From Saccharomycodes ludwigii (Eukaryota > Ascomycota > Saccharomycetes > Saccharomycodales > Saccharomycodaceae), in contig NC_060200.1 of the NCBI RefSeq assembly GCF_020623625.1, forward strand, positions 814,001 to 878,000: DNA of 64,000 bases. The letters run 5' to 3'. The position numbers and the translations under genes were made by a program. Below the pieces are notes generated by a model, which was not told where the DNA came from, searched no databases, and worked only from the letters and a program-made list of their open reading frames with translations. Positions 24,454 to 34,854 of the stretch are shown here, piece after piece; the stretch's first letter is position 1; every line of letters begins with the position of its first letter.

Positions 24454-24591
24454 CCCTTTGACATTTTCTTAACAGGAGTTGATTTTACCACTAGTGAAAT
24501 ACACCTTCTCCAAGCTTAATGTTTTGATATTGTTCAGCCAGCTCATTAACTTTATTCTCTTTGTCACCATGTCTGTTATTTCAACGGTAGC
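24065..24591. other. Convergent intergenic region VHR/YIL055C-like
   Basis: 527 bp between two 3' ends. It has an A run near 24283-24305 followed by (AATTA)n-type repeats to about 24331, and a T run near 24428-24453. No gene is seen. Confidence 0.5.
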
Positions 24592-27500
24592 TTATCTAAC
24601 CTTCTCATTATCAGCATAACGGCTCCCACTTACATCATGTAATTCGACGGGCATTAATTGTTCATAAAGTAAATGACAACCAGGTAATATAAAATCAAAT
24701 TTTGACAAGTTTTTTTTGCATACGTCCATCATTTCCTCGTTAATAAATCCTAATATGGCCTTATATATGATTTCATTCTCAACCAAGGCACTATTATTGC
24801 CACTACTACCACCACTACTACTACTACTACTACTACCACTCGAAATGGAATCCCTAGAACCATTAGAAGAGATAATGGTACAACTCTCTTCTTTACCGTC
24901 TAAATCCTCCCCATCACCAAAAATATCACAAACTGCATCATCTGGCCCCCTAACTTCTTGATACACGCCAACGTAGAAATCATTTTTGAAATTAGAAAAT
25001 TTCAACGCAGAATTTTTATCGTTGCTTGTGCGAGTGTTATCAATAACATTGGCTTTGTTATTCATTTTATGATCTTCATCATGAAAACGGTGGTGTTGCA
25101 GATTTTGACGCTCTTTTATTTTAGCTTCATAATAATCCCTTAAAACTTGGGTTTTAATAAAATCCTTCAAGTTAGTCCATCTAATCCTGACATTCCTGGG
25201 AAAATTGGTTAATTTTAATTGATAATACATTTTTCGCTCGCTCATCTGCTTTCTAAAAGATGCTTCTGAAAACTCTTGGAGCAAACCATATAAAGGCGTA
25301 AATTCTGTATAGGTATTATTATTATTGTTATTAGTATTGTTTATAATATTACTATTTTTACCAGTGCCATTATCACCATTAAAATTGCCAAAAATAAGTG
25401 GGTGTTGTTGTTGTTGGGATGGTACAGATAAACCAAACATTGAGTTGTAATTCAACGCAGCAATAGCAGCAGCTGAAGAATATGAATAGGAAGATTCAGA
25501 AGATTCGGAAGAAGGTAGTGGCACGGGTGGGGATGTGAGATCAGTCAGAGGTGAAAATGGAACAGTTGCTACTGGATAATTGACAAACGTAGAATTCGTG
25601 GCTGATTCCATTCCATTAGTAGGTCTAATGGTTATACCATTCTTGTCAGTCTCGCCATCACTCTTTTTTCTCTTATTTTTATGTTTAGCCACAATCTTGT
25701 TGTTCTTGATATTAGTACTATTAGGAAACATTGATAGGTCATTTGCACCATTGCCATTGCTATTAGAATTACTCGAAATTGAAGAAACCTGTAATGCTGA
25801 TGGTTGATGCTGCTGTTGCGGCGATATAGGTGCAAGAAAAGGTGGGGGAGGAAGAGAAGGTGGAATAAACGATGGCCCATTTGGTCCGAAATAGATATAA
25901 TTAGGCTGGTGCATTGAGGAAGCATTACCATTACTACCAACATTAGTATGTGGTAAAAAACCTGGCAGAACGAGGCCAGAAGAATCACGAATCAAAGGTG
26001 GTGGCAGCGCTCCAGTTCCTATCTCTTCACCTCTCCCGAAAGGCACAAAATACATTTGTTGTTGTTGAATAGGTGATATAATAGGTTTAAAGTAATTTGA
26101 ATTGGGGGAACTATTAGTATCTTTTTCATCATAATTAGGTGCGGTATTGCTAAAACTCTTTTGGTCTTCCATGTGATTGTCATTATTAGTAGTAATAAAA
26201 TATGGTTGTGATAAATCTTGATACGGTATCATTTGGGGCATAAAATGGGGGATATATTGAGTGGGAAGTACAGTTGCTGTGGCAGGTTCATGTAGTGTGT
26301 TAGGTATTGGCGTCAAATTATCATTACCACCATTATTATCCTTACTTCTAATCTTATTATTATTATTATTATTAAATATAGTCAAATTAGTGTCATAATG
26401 AGCTATTGGATAAGCTAATAATGTGTTAGAACCCCATTTGGCACCATTTAATTTGAGTATTATAGTGGGTACAACTTTTTCTGATTGAAATAAAACTGTA
26501 CATGAAAGTGATTTTTTTGGATTAGGTTGTTGACTCTCAGGTAGGATAGTTACTTGCAAAATTTGAGTATGATGAATCACACCCCCAATAAAATATTTAA
26601 TGTCTTTCCAAGTTTTTCCCATTGGGATATAATCTATTCTAATCATCTTAGTAATGGGTTGTTGAGGTTGGTGTGAATTGGGGAAAGTAAGAGATGGCAC
26701 CAAGGGATATGGTATGGAAGGTATAGGTGGATAAAGTAGTGGTTGATTAATTGGATTATTACTATTACTGTTACTATCATTATTAATATTATTATTATTA
26801 TTATTACTTTTAATATTATTATTACTATTACTATTATTATTATTATTACTATTACTATTATTATTATTACTATTATTGTTATTACTATTATTACTATTAT
26901 TATTACTATTATTATTATTACTATTAGTATTATGATTGTTGTTGTCGGGCAAATTATTATTATTACAAATATTTATAGTCTGTGACGAGATTTCACTACA
27001 ACTTCTGCTGTTGCTCCTAATGCTGCTGCTGCTGCTACTATTATTTGGTAATACATCACTTCCTCCTAAAGAATAATAACAAGGATTATACAACGGCGCA
27101 GTAACATTATCACCATTATTATTATTAGAAACACTATAAGGCGTATTTATTGGAGAGAAGGACTGATTATTATACACTGTAGACGATAGTGTCGGTGTAT
27201 ACATGCCATTGCCATATTCCATAGGAGAACCGGAATCTTTACTTGGAACATAACATACATAGTATAAATTATTATTATTTGCAGTATTGTTAGCGGTATT
27301 ATAGTGATTAGTTGTACTATTTTCTAATATAGCACCACGCTCTTTTTCATTTGTGGCGTAATTTTCAGCTAAAGTGACAATATTAGCATTAGCATTGTCC
27401 AATCTATCATTTAAGACTTTTTTCTTATTTTTATTTTTTTTCTTTTGTTTAATATTTTTTTGAGTAAAAGTATTGTTATTCTGTTTTCGGTTTTGCTCCA

Positions 27501-27615
27501 CTACATATGACGGTAACTGTATAATATTATCACCGTTATCATTATCATTACTAATGGTATTGATATTTCCAGGTGGCATCATATAAAGGGGCATCATTGG
27601 AGGATAATAACTCAT
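24592..27615 (-). CDS. YIL055C-family protein with RRM-like segments
   Basis: Uncharacterised 1007-residue protein. Position and orientation (convergent with VHR1) match S. cerevisiae YIL055C, whose function is unknown. Most of it is low complexity (Asn, Ser, Pro, Gln), including a long Asn/Ser region at about 210-290. Two structured-looking parts stand out. Residues about 320-405 (RIDYIPMGKTWKDIKYFIGG, QILQVTILP, VLFQSEKVVPTIILKLNGAKW) read like an RRM with beta-alpha-beta order. Residues about 796-1000 (YYQLKLTNFPRNVRIRWTNL, KDFIKTQVL, NEIIYKAILGFINEEMM) may be a second RRM-like unit. An RNA-binding role is inference. The start is the first ATG, MSYYPPMMPLYMMPP. Confidence 0.85.
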   Translation of the reverse strand: MSYYPPMMPLYMMPPGNINTISNDNDNGDNIIQLPSYVVEQNRKQNNNTFTQKNIKQKKKNKNKKKVLNDRLDNANANIVTLAENYATNEKERGAILENSTTNHYNTANNTANNNNLYYVCYVPSKDSGSPMEYGNGMYTPTLSSTVYNNQSFSPINTPYSVSNNNNGDNVTAPLYNPCYYSLGGSDVLPNNSSSSSSIRSNSRSCSEISSQTINICNNNNLPDNNNHNTNSNNNNSNNNSNNSNNNNSNNNNSNSNNNNNSNSNNNIKSNNNNNNINNDSNSNSNNPINQPLLYPPIPSIPYPLVPSLTFPNSHQPQQPITKMIRIDYIPMGKTWKDIKYFIGGVIHHTQILQVTILPESQQPNPKKSLSCTVLFQSEKVVPTIILKLNGAKWGSNTLLAYPIAHYDTNLTIFNNNNNNKIRSKDNNGGNDNLTPIPNTLHEPATATVLPTQYIPHFMPQMIPYQDLSQPYFITTNNDNHMEDQKSFSNTAPNYDEKDTNSSPNSNYFKPIISPIQQQQMYFVPFGRGEEIGTGALPPPLIRDSSGLVLPGFLPHTNVGSNGNASSMHQPNYIYFGPNGPSFIPPSLPPPPFLAPISPQQQHQPSALQVSSISSNSNSNGNGANDLSMFPNSTNIKNNKIVAKHKNKRKKSDGETDKNGITIRPTNGMESATNSTFVNYPVATVPFSPLTDLTSPPVPLPSSESSESSYSYSSAAAIAALNYNSMFGLSVPSQQQQHPLIFGNFNGDNGTGKNSNIINNTNNNNNNTYTEFTPLYGLLQEFSEASFRKQMSERKMYYQLKLTNFPRNVRIRWTNLKDFIKTQVLRDYYEAKIKERQNLQHHRFHDEDHKMNNKANVIDNTRTSNDKNSALKFSNFKNDFYVGVYQEVRGPDDAVCDIFGDGEDLDGKEESCTIISSNGSRDSISSGSSSSSSSGGSSGNNSALVENEIIYKAILGFINEEMMDVCKKNLSKFDFILPGCHLLYEQLMPVELHDVSGSRYADNEKVR
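26755..26950 (-). repeat. AAT/AGT trinucleotide tract encoding Asn/Ser
   Basis: Degenerate ATT/ACT (minus strand AAT/AGT) repeat about 200 bp long inside the YIL055C-family gene, coding for Asn with scattered Ser. Such tracts are length-variable and can be prion-like. Confidence 0.85.
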
Positions 27616-27732
27616 GACGATATTAATTATGTTTGTTTTTTATTCTTTTTTATTTTTATTTTATTTTTAGTTTATTTTCAAAATTGGGAATACAAATGTA
27701 TTTATTTGCTTTTATAGATGTTATTTCAGAAA

Positions 27733-27769
<37 letters not shown>

Positions 27770-28641
27770 TTATTTTATTTAATTTATTTCTTGCTTGCTT
27801 TGGTGTATTTTTCACTAATGATTATTTATGTGGAAATTTGAAATTTGTATAAGGTAACAAAAAATGAGTATAACTTGATTTAGACAAAGTGAATTAGAAA
27901 GAAAGAATAAATATTAAGTTTGTGCAAGAATAAAAAGGTGTTAAATTTGATGAGCATCGGTATAAAAGTTTTAGAAGGAAGGGGGGTATTTTAAGGGGTG
28001 CTATTTTTATCAAGGCAATAACAACTAACAAACGAACGATTGAAATATCCGCCGCCACCCTTCAAATTAACATTCTACTGCATTTCTTGACCATTTGCTT
28101 GAACTGTCCATCTTTTTCTTACCAACTAAGAAATAAAAATTGTTCCAGAACTTTGTCATTATTGTAATTCTCAACTAAATGGATGCAAATTGCATAGTTT
28201 ACAAATAATAACAATATTTCTTTTTAAGGGAGGCGGGAAGGCGAGGCAAGAAACCGGTGGCACATTTTTTTTTTAAAATTGTAGCTACGAAATAAAAAGA
28301 AAACATACCGAAGAGCAATACTTGGTGGTGGTAGTGAGGGTGGTGTACGGACAATGTCACCTACCGTGATCTCCTTTCCTTTCTATACCCCCTCCCCCTT
28401 CTTTTATTAATTTGGAAAACTAACACAAATCACGAATTAAGTGAATGCATACTAATAACTTCCAGCACGTAAGTATGGAGCTTCTAACGATAAAGTAAGA
28501 AATAATTTAATTGAATTTTTTTAATCGAGTCGCTACTACATATCGTAGTGACAATATTGCTTAAATCGTGATTACATAAACACACATATATATATATATG
28601 TATATATAGATATAAATCATACTTGATAAACAAATGCCACT
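27616..28641. other. Intergenic region YIL055C-like to THO1
   Basis: 1.03 kb with the YIL055C-like promoter and THO1 3' flank. A T run of about 31 lies at 27737-27767. A GC-richer patch (28225-28390) includes GGTGGCAC, which is not a full PACE. No gene is recognised. Confidence 0.5.
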
Positions 28642-29475
28642 CTAATAACGTCTCCTACTGTTACTGTTATAAGATCTTCTGTTTCTATCACCATCATTGC
28701 CATATCCACCATCAAATCTATTGTTGTTGTACCCACCTCTTCTTCTTCCGTAATTATTACTGTTGATGCCACGGCTTGGTCCATTCCTGAATGACTTATT
28801 ACTACCATTGAGATGACTTTTTCTCTTATTTTTGTGTAATGAAAGTTCATCATTTATACCTTTAATACCATTATTTTTTTTACCGTAACCCAATTCTGCA
28901 GCCAAAACACTTAAAGGATCAACCCCATATTTTTCCACCCGTTGAATTTCCTTATTTAAATCTTCGATAGCTTGTTGATTATCACCATTACTACCAAATT
29001 TGGTCAATCTATGTAGTTTTTGTTTTAATAATTCAATACCCTTTTCCTTTAGTTCTTCTGGACTTAATTCTTTACGTATTACTGTTTCACTAGAAGCCAT
29101 ACTGAAATTAGTATCAGGAGTAGGAGCGATATGCTTTTGGTTTTCTTTTTCAACATCAGCGGCAGTAACGTTTGCTTCTTGCAACCTGCTAATTAAATCA
29201 GCTTTAAATCCATCAGTAGATAATTTTCTTTGTTTCAAGGAGTGCTTTAAAGACGCAACAGATAAATTTTGTAATTGAACTGAAGCAACAGGCGCATTAG
29301 TGGCAGTGGTAGGTTCAATAACCGTTTCATCAGCAGTACTTGCAGAAGCTCCCTCTGTGGAAGGTACTTGTTTTTGCTCAGTTGTCGTTTTTTCTTCTAC
29401 TACTACTGGTTGTTGTTCAGTAGTAACAGCAGGTGTTACAGTTCCTTCAGCTTCAATTTCTCTTTCTTTATCCAT
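28642..29475 (-). CDS. THO1: SAP-domain nuclear RNA-binding protein Tho1
   Basis: Nuclear protein of the Tho1/CIP29 family that joins nascent transcripts and helps mRNP assembly and export. 277 residues (218 in S. cerevisiae). After a Thr/Glu-rich N-terminal extension, the SAP motif lies at about 70-105 (SVASLKHSLKQRKLSTDGFK, ADLISRLQEANV). The Tho1 C-terminal helical block follows (SPEELKEKGIELLKQKLHRL, EIQRVEKYGVDPLSVLAAEL). The tail is Arg/Gly/Asn-rich (RRRGGYNNNRFDGGYG), an RGG-like RNA-binding end. In S. cerevisiae the SAP motif starts almost at residue 3, so the 65-residue extension is a difference. Confidence 0.93.
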   Translation of the reverse strand: MDKEREIEAEGTVTPAVTTEQQPVVVEEKTTTEQKQVPSTEGASASTADETVIEPTTATNAPVASVQLQNLSVASLKHSLKQRKLSTDGFKADLISRLQEANVTAADVEKENQKHIAPTPDTNFSMASSETVIRKELSPEELKEKGIELLKQKLHRLTKFGSNGDNQQAIEDLNKEIQRVEKYGVDPLSVLAAELGYGKKNNGIKGINDELSLHKNKRKSHLNGSNKSFRNGPSRGINSNNYGRRRGGYNNNRFDGGYGNDGDRNRRSYNSNSRRRY

Positions 29476-32120
29476 TGTTATTTGCCAAAGATATAATTAA
29501 ATTAATACAAACCAAGGGGCTTCCTTTATTTTTCTTTTTCTTTTTCTTTTTCTTTTTCTTTTTCTTTTTTTTTTTATATTTATTATAATATTAATGCTGA
29601 TAATAATAATAATAATAATAATAATAATTATATTTTTTTTTGTTTTACTTTAATTTGACCAAATAAATTGAATTGACTTACAAGGGCATAACAAATTTTT
29701 TTTTTTAATTATTCCCATATATTTTTTTCTCTCGACAGTAATTATTTAAATAATGGCCCATATAAATCCAAGAACATGTTACCCGAACAGTAAAATTTAG
29801 CACTGTTAGTGCAGTAATAAACTTAAGTAAAAACTTGCATATTGAAAGCCTGGCAAAAAAAAAAACACGTTTGAGGAATAAACAATATTGAATAGTAACT
29901 ACTTAAATATAAACAAAACGAGACATATAGTCCAAATGCGGCAAAATTCAATCCATAAGAAATGATAGTGAGAAGAAAAATCTCAATTTGGTAGGGCTTT
30001 CCAATTGTTCCATACTAAAATTTTAAATTTTTTTACTTTTTTTGTGAAATAATTAAAAGTAAAATTTGGACTAACATGTCCACAATACCTTACTTCTAAG
30101 ATGTGATTGCACAAGAAATCAATTTATTGCAAGTAAATAAGCATATATATATATATATTTGACCGATTAGTAAAAAGGCTGTATACACAATCTTAATATA
30201 TTTCTTTAACCTTTCATAGTGTAACATCTTACTTAGCTTTTTCTTGCAGAGAAAAAAAAATTTGATTGAAATTTATTTCCAAGATAGATTAACATTAAAT
30301 GTAAGCTAAAATATATACATATATATTATCCGACACTTGTAGATATACGACAACTGATAACTTTCCAAAAATTAACCTAACGGACAGTTATCAGATAAAT
30401 GCACCAAAAAATATACGTATCGTTTTAACGTCATCGCTTAAAAATCCCTTTTTCACCAAAAAAAATATCGGACACTTCCCATTTCGTCCTCTTCTTTTTG
30501 TTTTCGAATGATGTACCACTATTAAATCATCCGATTTTTTTAGAAGAAGTTCAAATTAATTCTTGTCTCTTTTTTTTTCTGTTAGTTTTACATCCGTAAC
30601 TTTTAGTAAATTAAATTATAAAAAATAATGGGACACAAAAGGGCATGATAAATTACATGATTGAATAGAGCCTCAGTATCGGAGAATCCAAAATAATACA
30701 CAAAAAAATAAAAAAGTTCAAAAAAGAATGAATCAAGAAAATAAAACAAGGACAAAAAAACATGGTATTTTTATTTTTTACTTTTTTTTTTTTTTTTTTT
30801 TGTTATCACTATTGGTAACATTTAATTACCACAAAAACTGTTGACCCAATCTTAGGTACAAGACCTTAATAACAAAAAAAAAAAAAATGTATGCAAGTAA
30901 CGTTTTGTATATACATCTATGATTTTGTGTAACAAGAGCAATAAAAATTAAATTATGACGGAAAAACAATTATCAAAGCTACTGAAAGAAAAGAAAAGAA
31001 AAAAAAAAAAAAAAAAAAAAAGTGAGATGCAATAAAAAAGAAAAGTGGTTAAAAAATAAGCATTGTTTTTAGTCATCTAACCAGTTATAGTAGCAGTACC
31101 AATAACACAACACGAAGCGGTATAATAAAGATGGAACATTAATATCATGTATACGCATTCGTGTTTTTTCTTTTTTGCTTTTTGCTTTTTGCTTTTTGCT
31201 TTTTGCTTTTTGCTTTTTTCTTTTTTGTTATCATGCATAATTTGGACCTTTTTAATAAATATTGCTAGTGGTATCAACGACAACCTCCTCTTCTTCCCTT
31301 TCCACTATAATATCATTTTTTACTTTTTTATTTGGTGTAATAGTTAGATTTAGTCATTATTGCTACTTGAAATTACAAATAGTTTTTCCGAAATAATTTT
31401 TCTTTTCCTCTTTTCTTTTTTTTTTTTTTTTTTTTTTTTTTTTCCTGTATTTATTTATATGACGACATTCCTCTTTTTTTGCGTCTACGCCTACGTTTGT
31501 CCACGTTTCCTCCCTTTTTCTTCCATCTGCGTCCATTTACTAATATTGAACACTAGAGTATTAGAAAGTCCAATTTATTAAGACAAACTTCTTGTTTAAA
31601 TCAAGAAGAAAATATAGGAAGAGTCCCTATATTTTAACCGCCCATCTCACTTAAACACGTTTTTTTTTTTCTTTTTTTTTCTTTCTTAAAACAAAAGAAA
31701 CAAGGAAAGAAAAAATGATGATGATAATTACGATAGCGATAATGATAAGCCTATTATTGTGCTAATAATACATACGTATTAAAAAAAAAAAACAACTTTA
31801 AAACAAGAAGAAGCTAAACTACAACAAAACAAAAAAGAGTTATCGTCTACTACTTTTAAAATATATAGTTATTTTTTTTTTCCTTTTCATTTTTAATTTT
31901 TAATTTCTTTTTTTTTTTAAAAAAAAAAGATATATAAACAGAGAAAGTTTAATGATTTATCTTTCATTTTTATTTTCCATCAATTCAATTTTTCTTTCTT
32001 ATCTTAATTATCATTTTAATATATATTAAAAACTAAAAAACCAAACACCAGAGATCCATTTATTAGATCAATAACTGATTCAAACAAACAAACAACTTAC
32101 AACTCAAAACAACTAGAAAA
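29476..32120. other. Large divergent intergenic region THO1/GPP1
   Basis: 2.65 kb, the longest gene-free stretch here. It holds a (CTTTTT)n array at 29528-29575, an (ATA)n run near 29602-29628, a 9-bp inverted repeat at 30354-30394, two related boxes (CCGACACTT at 30330, CGGACACTT near 30469), and a (GCTTTTT)n array at about 31168-31216. I find no protein gene or tRNA. An unrecognised RNA gene could sit here. Confidence 0.5.
31168..31216. repeat. 7-bp tandem repeat (GCTTTTT)n
   Basis: About six near-perfect copies of GCTTTTT inside the THO1/GPP1 intergenic region. The same tract is AAAAAGC on the other strand. No function is evident. Confidence 0.85.
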
Positions 32121-32870
32121 ATGACCGTCCAAAAAATTTCCTTAAAAGTTAATGCCTGTCTATTTGATGTTGATGGTACAATCATCATTTCCCAACCAGC
32201 CATCGCCGCTTTCTGGAGAGATTTCGGTAAAGATAAACCATACTTCGATGCTGAACATGTTATAAATATTTCTCACGGTTGGAGAACTTATGATGCAATT
32301 GCCAAGTTTGCTCCAGATTACGCTAGCGAAGAATATGTTAACAAATTAGAAGGTGCTATTCCAGAAAAATACGGTGAATATTCCGTCGAGGTTCCAGGTG
32401 CCGTTAAATTGTGTAATTCCTTGAACGAGTTACCAAAGGAAAAGTGGGCTGTTGCCACTTCTGGTACCAGAGATATGGCCCAAAAATGGTTTAAATATTT
32501 GCATATCAAGAGACCTACTAATTTCATTACTGCCAATGATGTTACTCAAGGTAAACCTTACCCAGAACCATACTTGAAGGGTAGAACCGGATTGGGATAT
32601 CCTCCAAACAAGGAACACCCAGAATTATCCAAGGTTGTCGTTTTCGAAGATGCTCCAGCTGGTATCGCTGCCGGAAAAGCTGCCGACTGTAAGATTATTG
32701 GTATTGCCACCACTTTTGACTTGGACTTTTTGAAGGAAAAGGGGTGTGACATTATTGTCAAGAATTTGGAAAGCATTTCCGTCGGTGGATATGACGCCAA
32801 GACTGATGAAGTAGAATTGGTATTCAATGATTACTTATATGTTAAGGATGACATACAACAATGGAAATAG
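32121..32870 (+). CDS. GPP1: DL-glycerol-3-phosphatase
   Basis: Removes phosphate from glycerol-3-phosphate in the last step of glycerol synthesis, serving redox balance and osmotic adaptation in the cytosol. 249 residues (250 in S. cerevisiae Gpp1/Gpp2). It is a HAD-family hydrolase: nucleophile Asp16 and acid/base Asp18 in LFDVDGTI, motif II Thr/Ser in VATSGTRDMA, the conserved Lys in NDVTQGKPYPEPYLKGR, and motif IV in VVVFEDAPAGIAAGKAA. Codons look biased toward preferred ones (GGT, GCC, AAG, TTG), suggesting high expression. A single gene here corresponds to both GPP1 and GPP2. Confidence 0.97.
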   Translation: MTVQKISLKVNACLFDVDGTIIISQPAIAAFWRDFGKDKPYFDAEHVINISHGWRTYDAIAKFAPDYASEEYVNKLEGAIPEKYGEYSVEVPGAVKLCNSLNELPKEKWAVATSGTRDMAQKWFKYLHIKRPTNFITANDVTQGKPYPEPYLKGRTGLGYPPNKEHPELSKVVVFEDAPAGIAAGKAADCKIIGIATTFDLDFLKEKGCDIIVKNLESISVGGYDAKTDEVELVFNDYLYVKDDIQQWK

Positions 32871-33303
32871 ATTACATGTTACCGTGTTTTTTTTTCTATT
32901 AAGCTTATAGGCTTAAAGTCGGAAGATTGATTTGCTTTTTTTTTTTTTTTAATTTTTTTATTTTAGGATTTACCAAAAGAATTTAAAAGTGTATGAAGTT
33001 ATATAAATATACATTTTCACATATTGTATATTAAGATATGATTTATAAGTATTTAATTTAAAGCAATTTTTATAATTATTGTCAAGGTTTGTATTTTTTT
33101 TTTGATGTGTGGATTCCTCTGTAACATTAAAAAGGATGGATGTTTTAAGCTCTTCTGTTTTAGTAGCTCGCTGAGGATTGTGTTGCCGGGTGAAAGTAAT
33201 CTTTATAGGTATATGAAGGAGAAGGAGCAGGAGGGAGTGACCGAAAAAAAATTTTTTTTTTTTTTTTTTTAAAAAATAAGGAGTTGTCATTTAAACCTTT
33301 ATG

Positions 33304-33338
<35 letters not shown>

Positions 33339-33410
33339 TTTTAAACTTTATATATTTAGACATATATCCATTAAATAAAAAATCTTTAAATCCCACAAAT
33401 CAAGCCAAAG
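32871..33410. other. Intergenic region GPP1-CEM1
   Basis: 540 bp. An imperfect 18-bp palindrome (TTAAGC...GCTTAA) lies at 32899-32916, 29 bp past the GPP1 stop. A 32-base A run lies at 33304-33335, upstream of CEM1. No gene is seen. Confidence 0.5.
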
Positions 33411-34808
33411 ATGTCACAAAGAAGAGTCGTTGTGACCGGACTCGGTGCTTTAACACCATTGGGTAAAAATGTCTCAGAGTCATGGACCAACTTAGTTAAT
33501 TCCAGATCGGGATTAACCCCAATAACAAAATTGCCAGATTTTAATGAAAATTATGATATCCCACATCAATTCCCGTCTTCTTTATCTGTCGGCTATATAC
33601 CATCATTTTATGGGCACGAGAGTAACAATGATGCATATCCAGAAAACCTATTTACTTCTCAAGATATGCGTCGTATGAACAAATTCAGTAAATATGCTAT
33701 AATATCGACATACGAAGCGTTAAAAGATGCAAAACTAATTTCACAATATAGAGAACAGCAAGAATCCAATGGAAAGTTTAAATTGAATATTGCAAATATA
33801 GATAACTTTGGTTGTTCCATTGGATCAGGAATAGCCTCAATCTCAGACACAGTAGATGCAGTCAATACATTCAACAGTAAAAAAAAAAAGAAAATATCGC
33901 CACTTTTAATCCCTCTCATTTTGAACAACATGGCTGCATCACATATTGCCATTAAGTTCGGATTAAGGGGCCCATTAACTTCTACATCAACAGCATGTGC
34001 CACAGGTGGAAATTCTATTGGAGATGCCTATCATTTAATCAAACTTAAGAAGAGTGATATTATGGTTTGTGGCGCAGCTGAGGCGTCAATTCACCCAATT
34101 GCACTATCTGGGTTCTACCGTGCCAAAAGTTTAAGTTCTACTGGCATTTCAAGACCCTTCGATTCAAGTAGAGATGGATTTGTCTTGGGTGAAGGTGCTG
34201 GTATTTTGATCTTGGAAGAGTTGGAACATGCTTTGAAGAGAGGATGCACCAAGATATACGGAGAAATTGTTGGGTATGGGATGAGTAGTGATGCTTATCA
34301 TATAACTGCCCCAGATCCGACTGGAAATGGTGCCTTGAGAGCAATGCAGATGGCTACCACAAATGTCAACACCAATATCGATAGCAAAAAACCTATTAAT
34401 TGGCATGTTAATTGCCATTCTACTTCCACCAAGCTGGGCGATTTTTCTGAGATTCAGGCTATAACCCAGTTATTTAGAAATACCACTCAAAATAAACTAA
34501 TAAATTCAGGAAGAATTGGTTGCTCAAGTAATAAGGGTTCTATGGGTCATTTATTGGGTGCCGCTGGTGCCGTGGAAGCCATATTTACATTGAAAAGCTT
34601 GGAACAGGGTATAGTACCACACACCTTAAACTTGAATGAAGTTGACCCAAATATTATGGAAGTTTGTGATAACACCAATAATAATGCCAACTTCAAAATA
34701 GAGTTAATTAAGAAGAAACCGATGCAAATTGATCTAGATTATGCGATAAGTAATAGCTTTGGTTTTGGAGGAGTTAATGCATCATTATGTTTTAAAAAAT
34801 ACACATGA
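33411..34808 (+). CDS. CEM1: Mitochondrial beta-ketoacyl-ACP synthase
   Basis: Condensing enzyme of mitochondrial type II fatty acid synthesis, which supplies octanoyl-ACP for lipoic acid and supports respiration. 465 residues (442 in S. cerevisiae). It is a KAS II fold: the start RRVVVTGLGALTPLG is typical, the nucleophile is Cys196 in TSTACATGGNSIG, catalytic His residues lie in NCHSTSTKLGD and KGSMGHLLGAAGAVEA, and the C-terminus has NSFGFGGVNASL. Family members usually show H-[GA]-T-S-T where this has HSTST. There is almost no presequence before the core, so import must use the first few basic residues (MSQRRVV). Beside GPP as in S. cerevisiae YER061C/YER062C. Confidence 0.95.
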   Translation: MSQRRVVVTGLGALTPLGKNVSESWTNLVNSRSGLTPITKLPDFNENYDIPHQFPSSLSVGYIPSFYGHESNNDAYPENLFTSQDMRRMNKFSKYAIISTYEALKDAKLISQYREQQESNGKFKLNIANIDNFGCSIGSGIASISDTVDAVNTFNSKKKKKISPLLIPLILNNMAASHIAIKFGLRGPLTSTSTACATGGNSIGDAYHLIKLKKSDIMVCGAAEASIHPIALSGFYRAKSLSSTGISRPFDSSRDGFVLGEGAGILILEELEHALKRGCTKIYGEIVGYGMSSDAYHITAPDPTGNGALRAMQMATTNVNTNIDSKKPINWHVNCHSTSTKLGDFSEIQAITQLFRNTTQNKLINSGRIGCSSNKGSMGHLLGAAGAVEAIFTLKSLEQGIVPHTLNLNEVDPNIMEVCDNTNNNANFKIELIKKKPMQIDLDYAISNSFGFGGVNASLCFKKYT

Positions 34809-34854
34809 TCTGTTCATTTATTGTGTTATAAAATAGTGAAGAAAAGAGGGAGTG

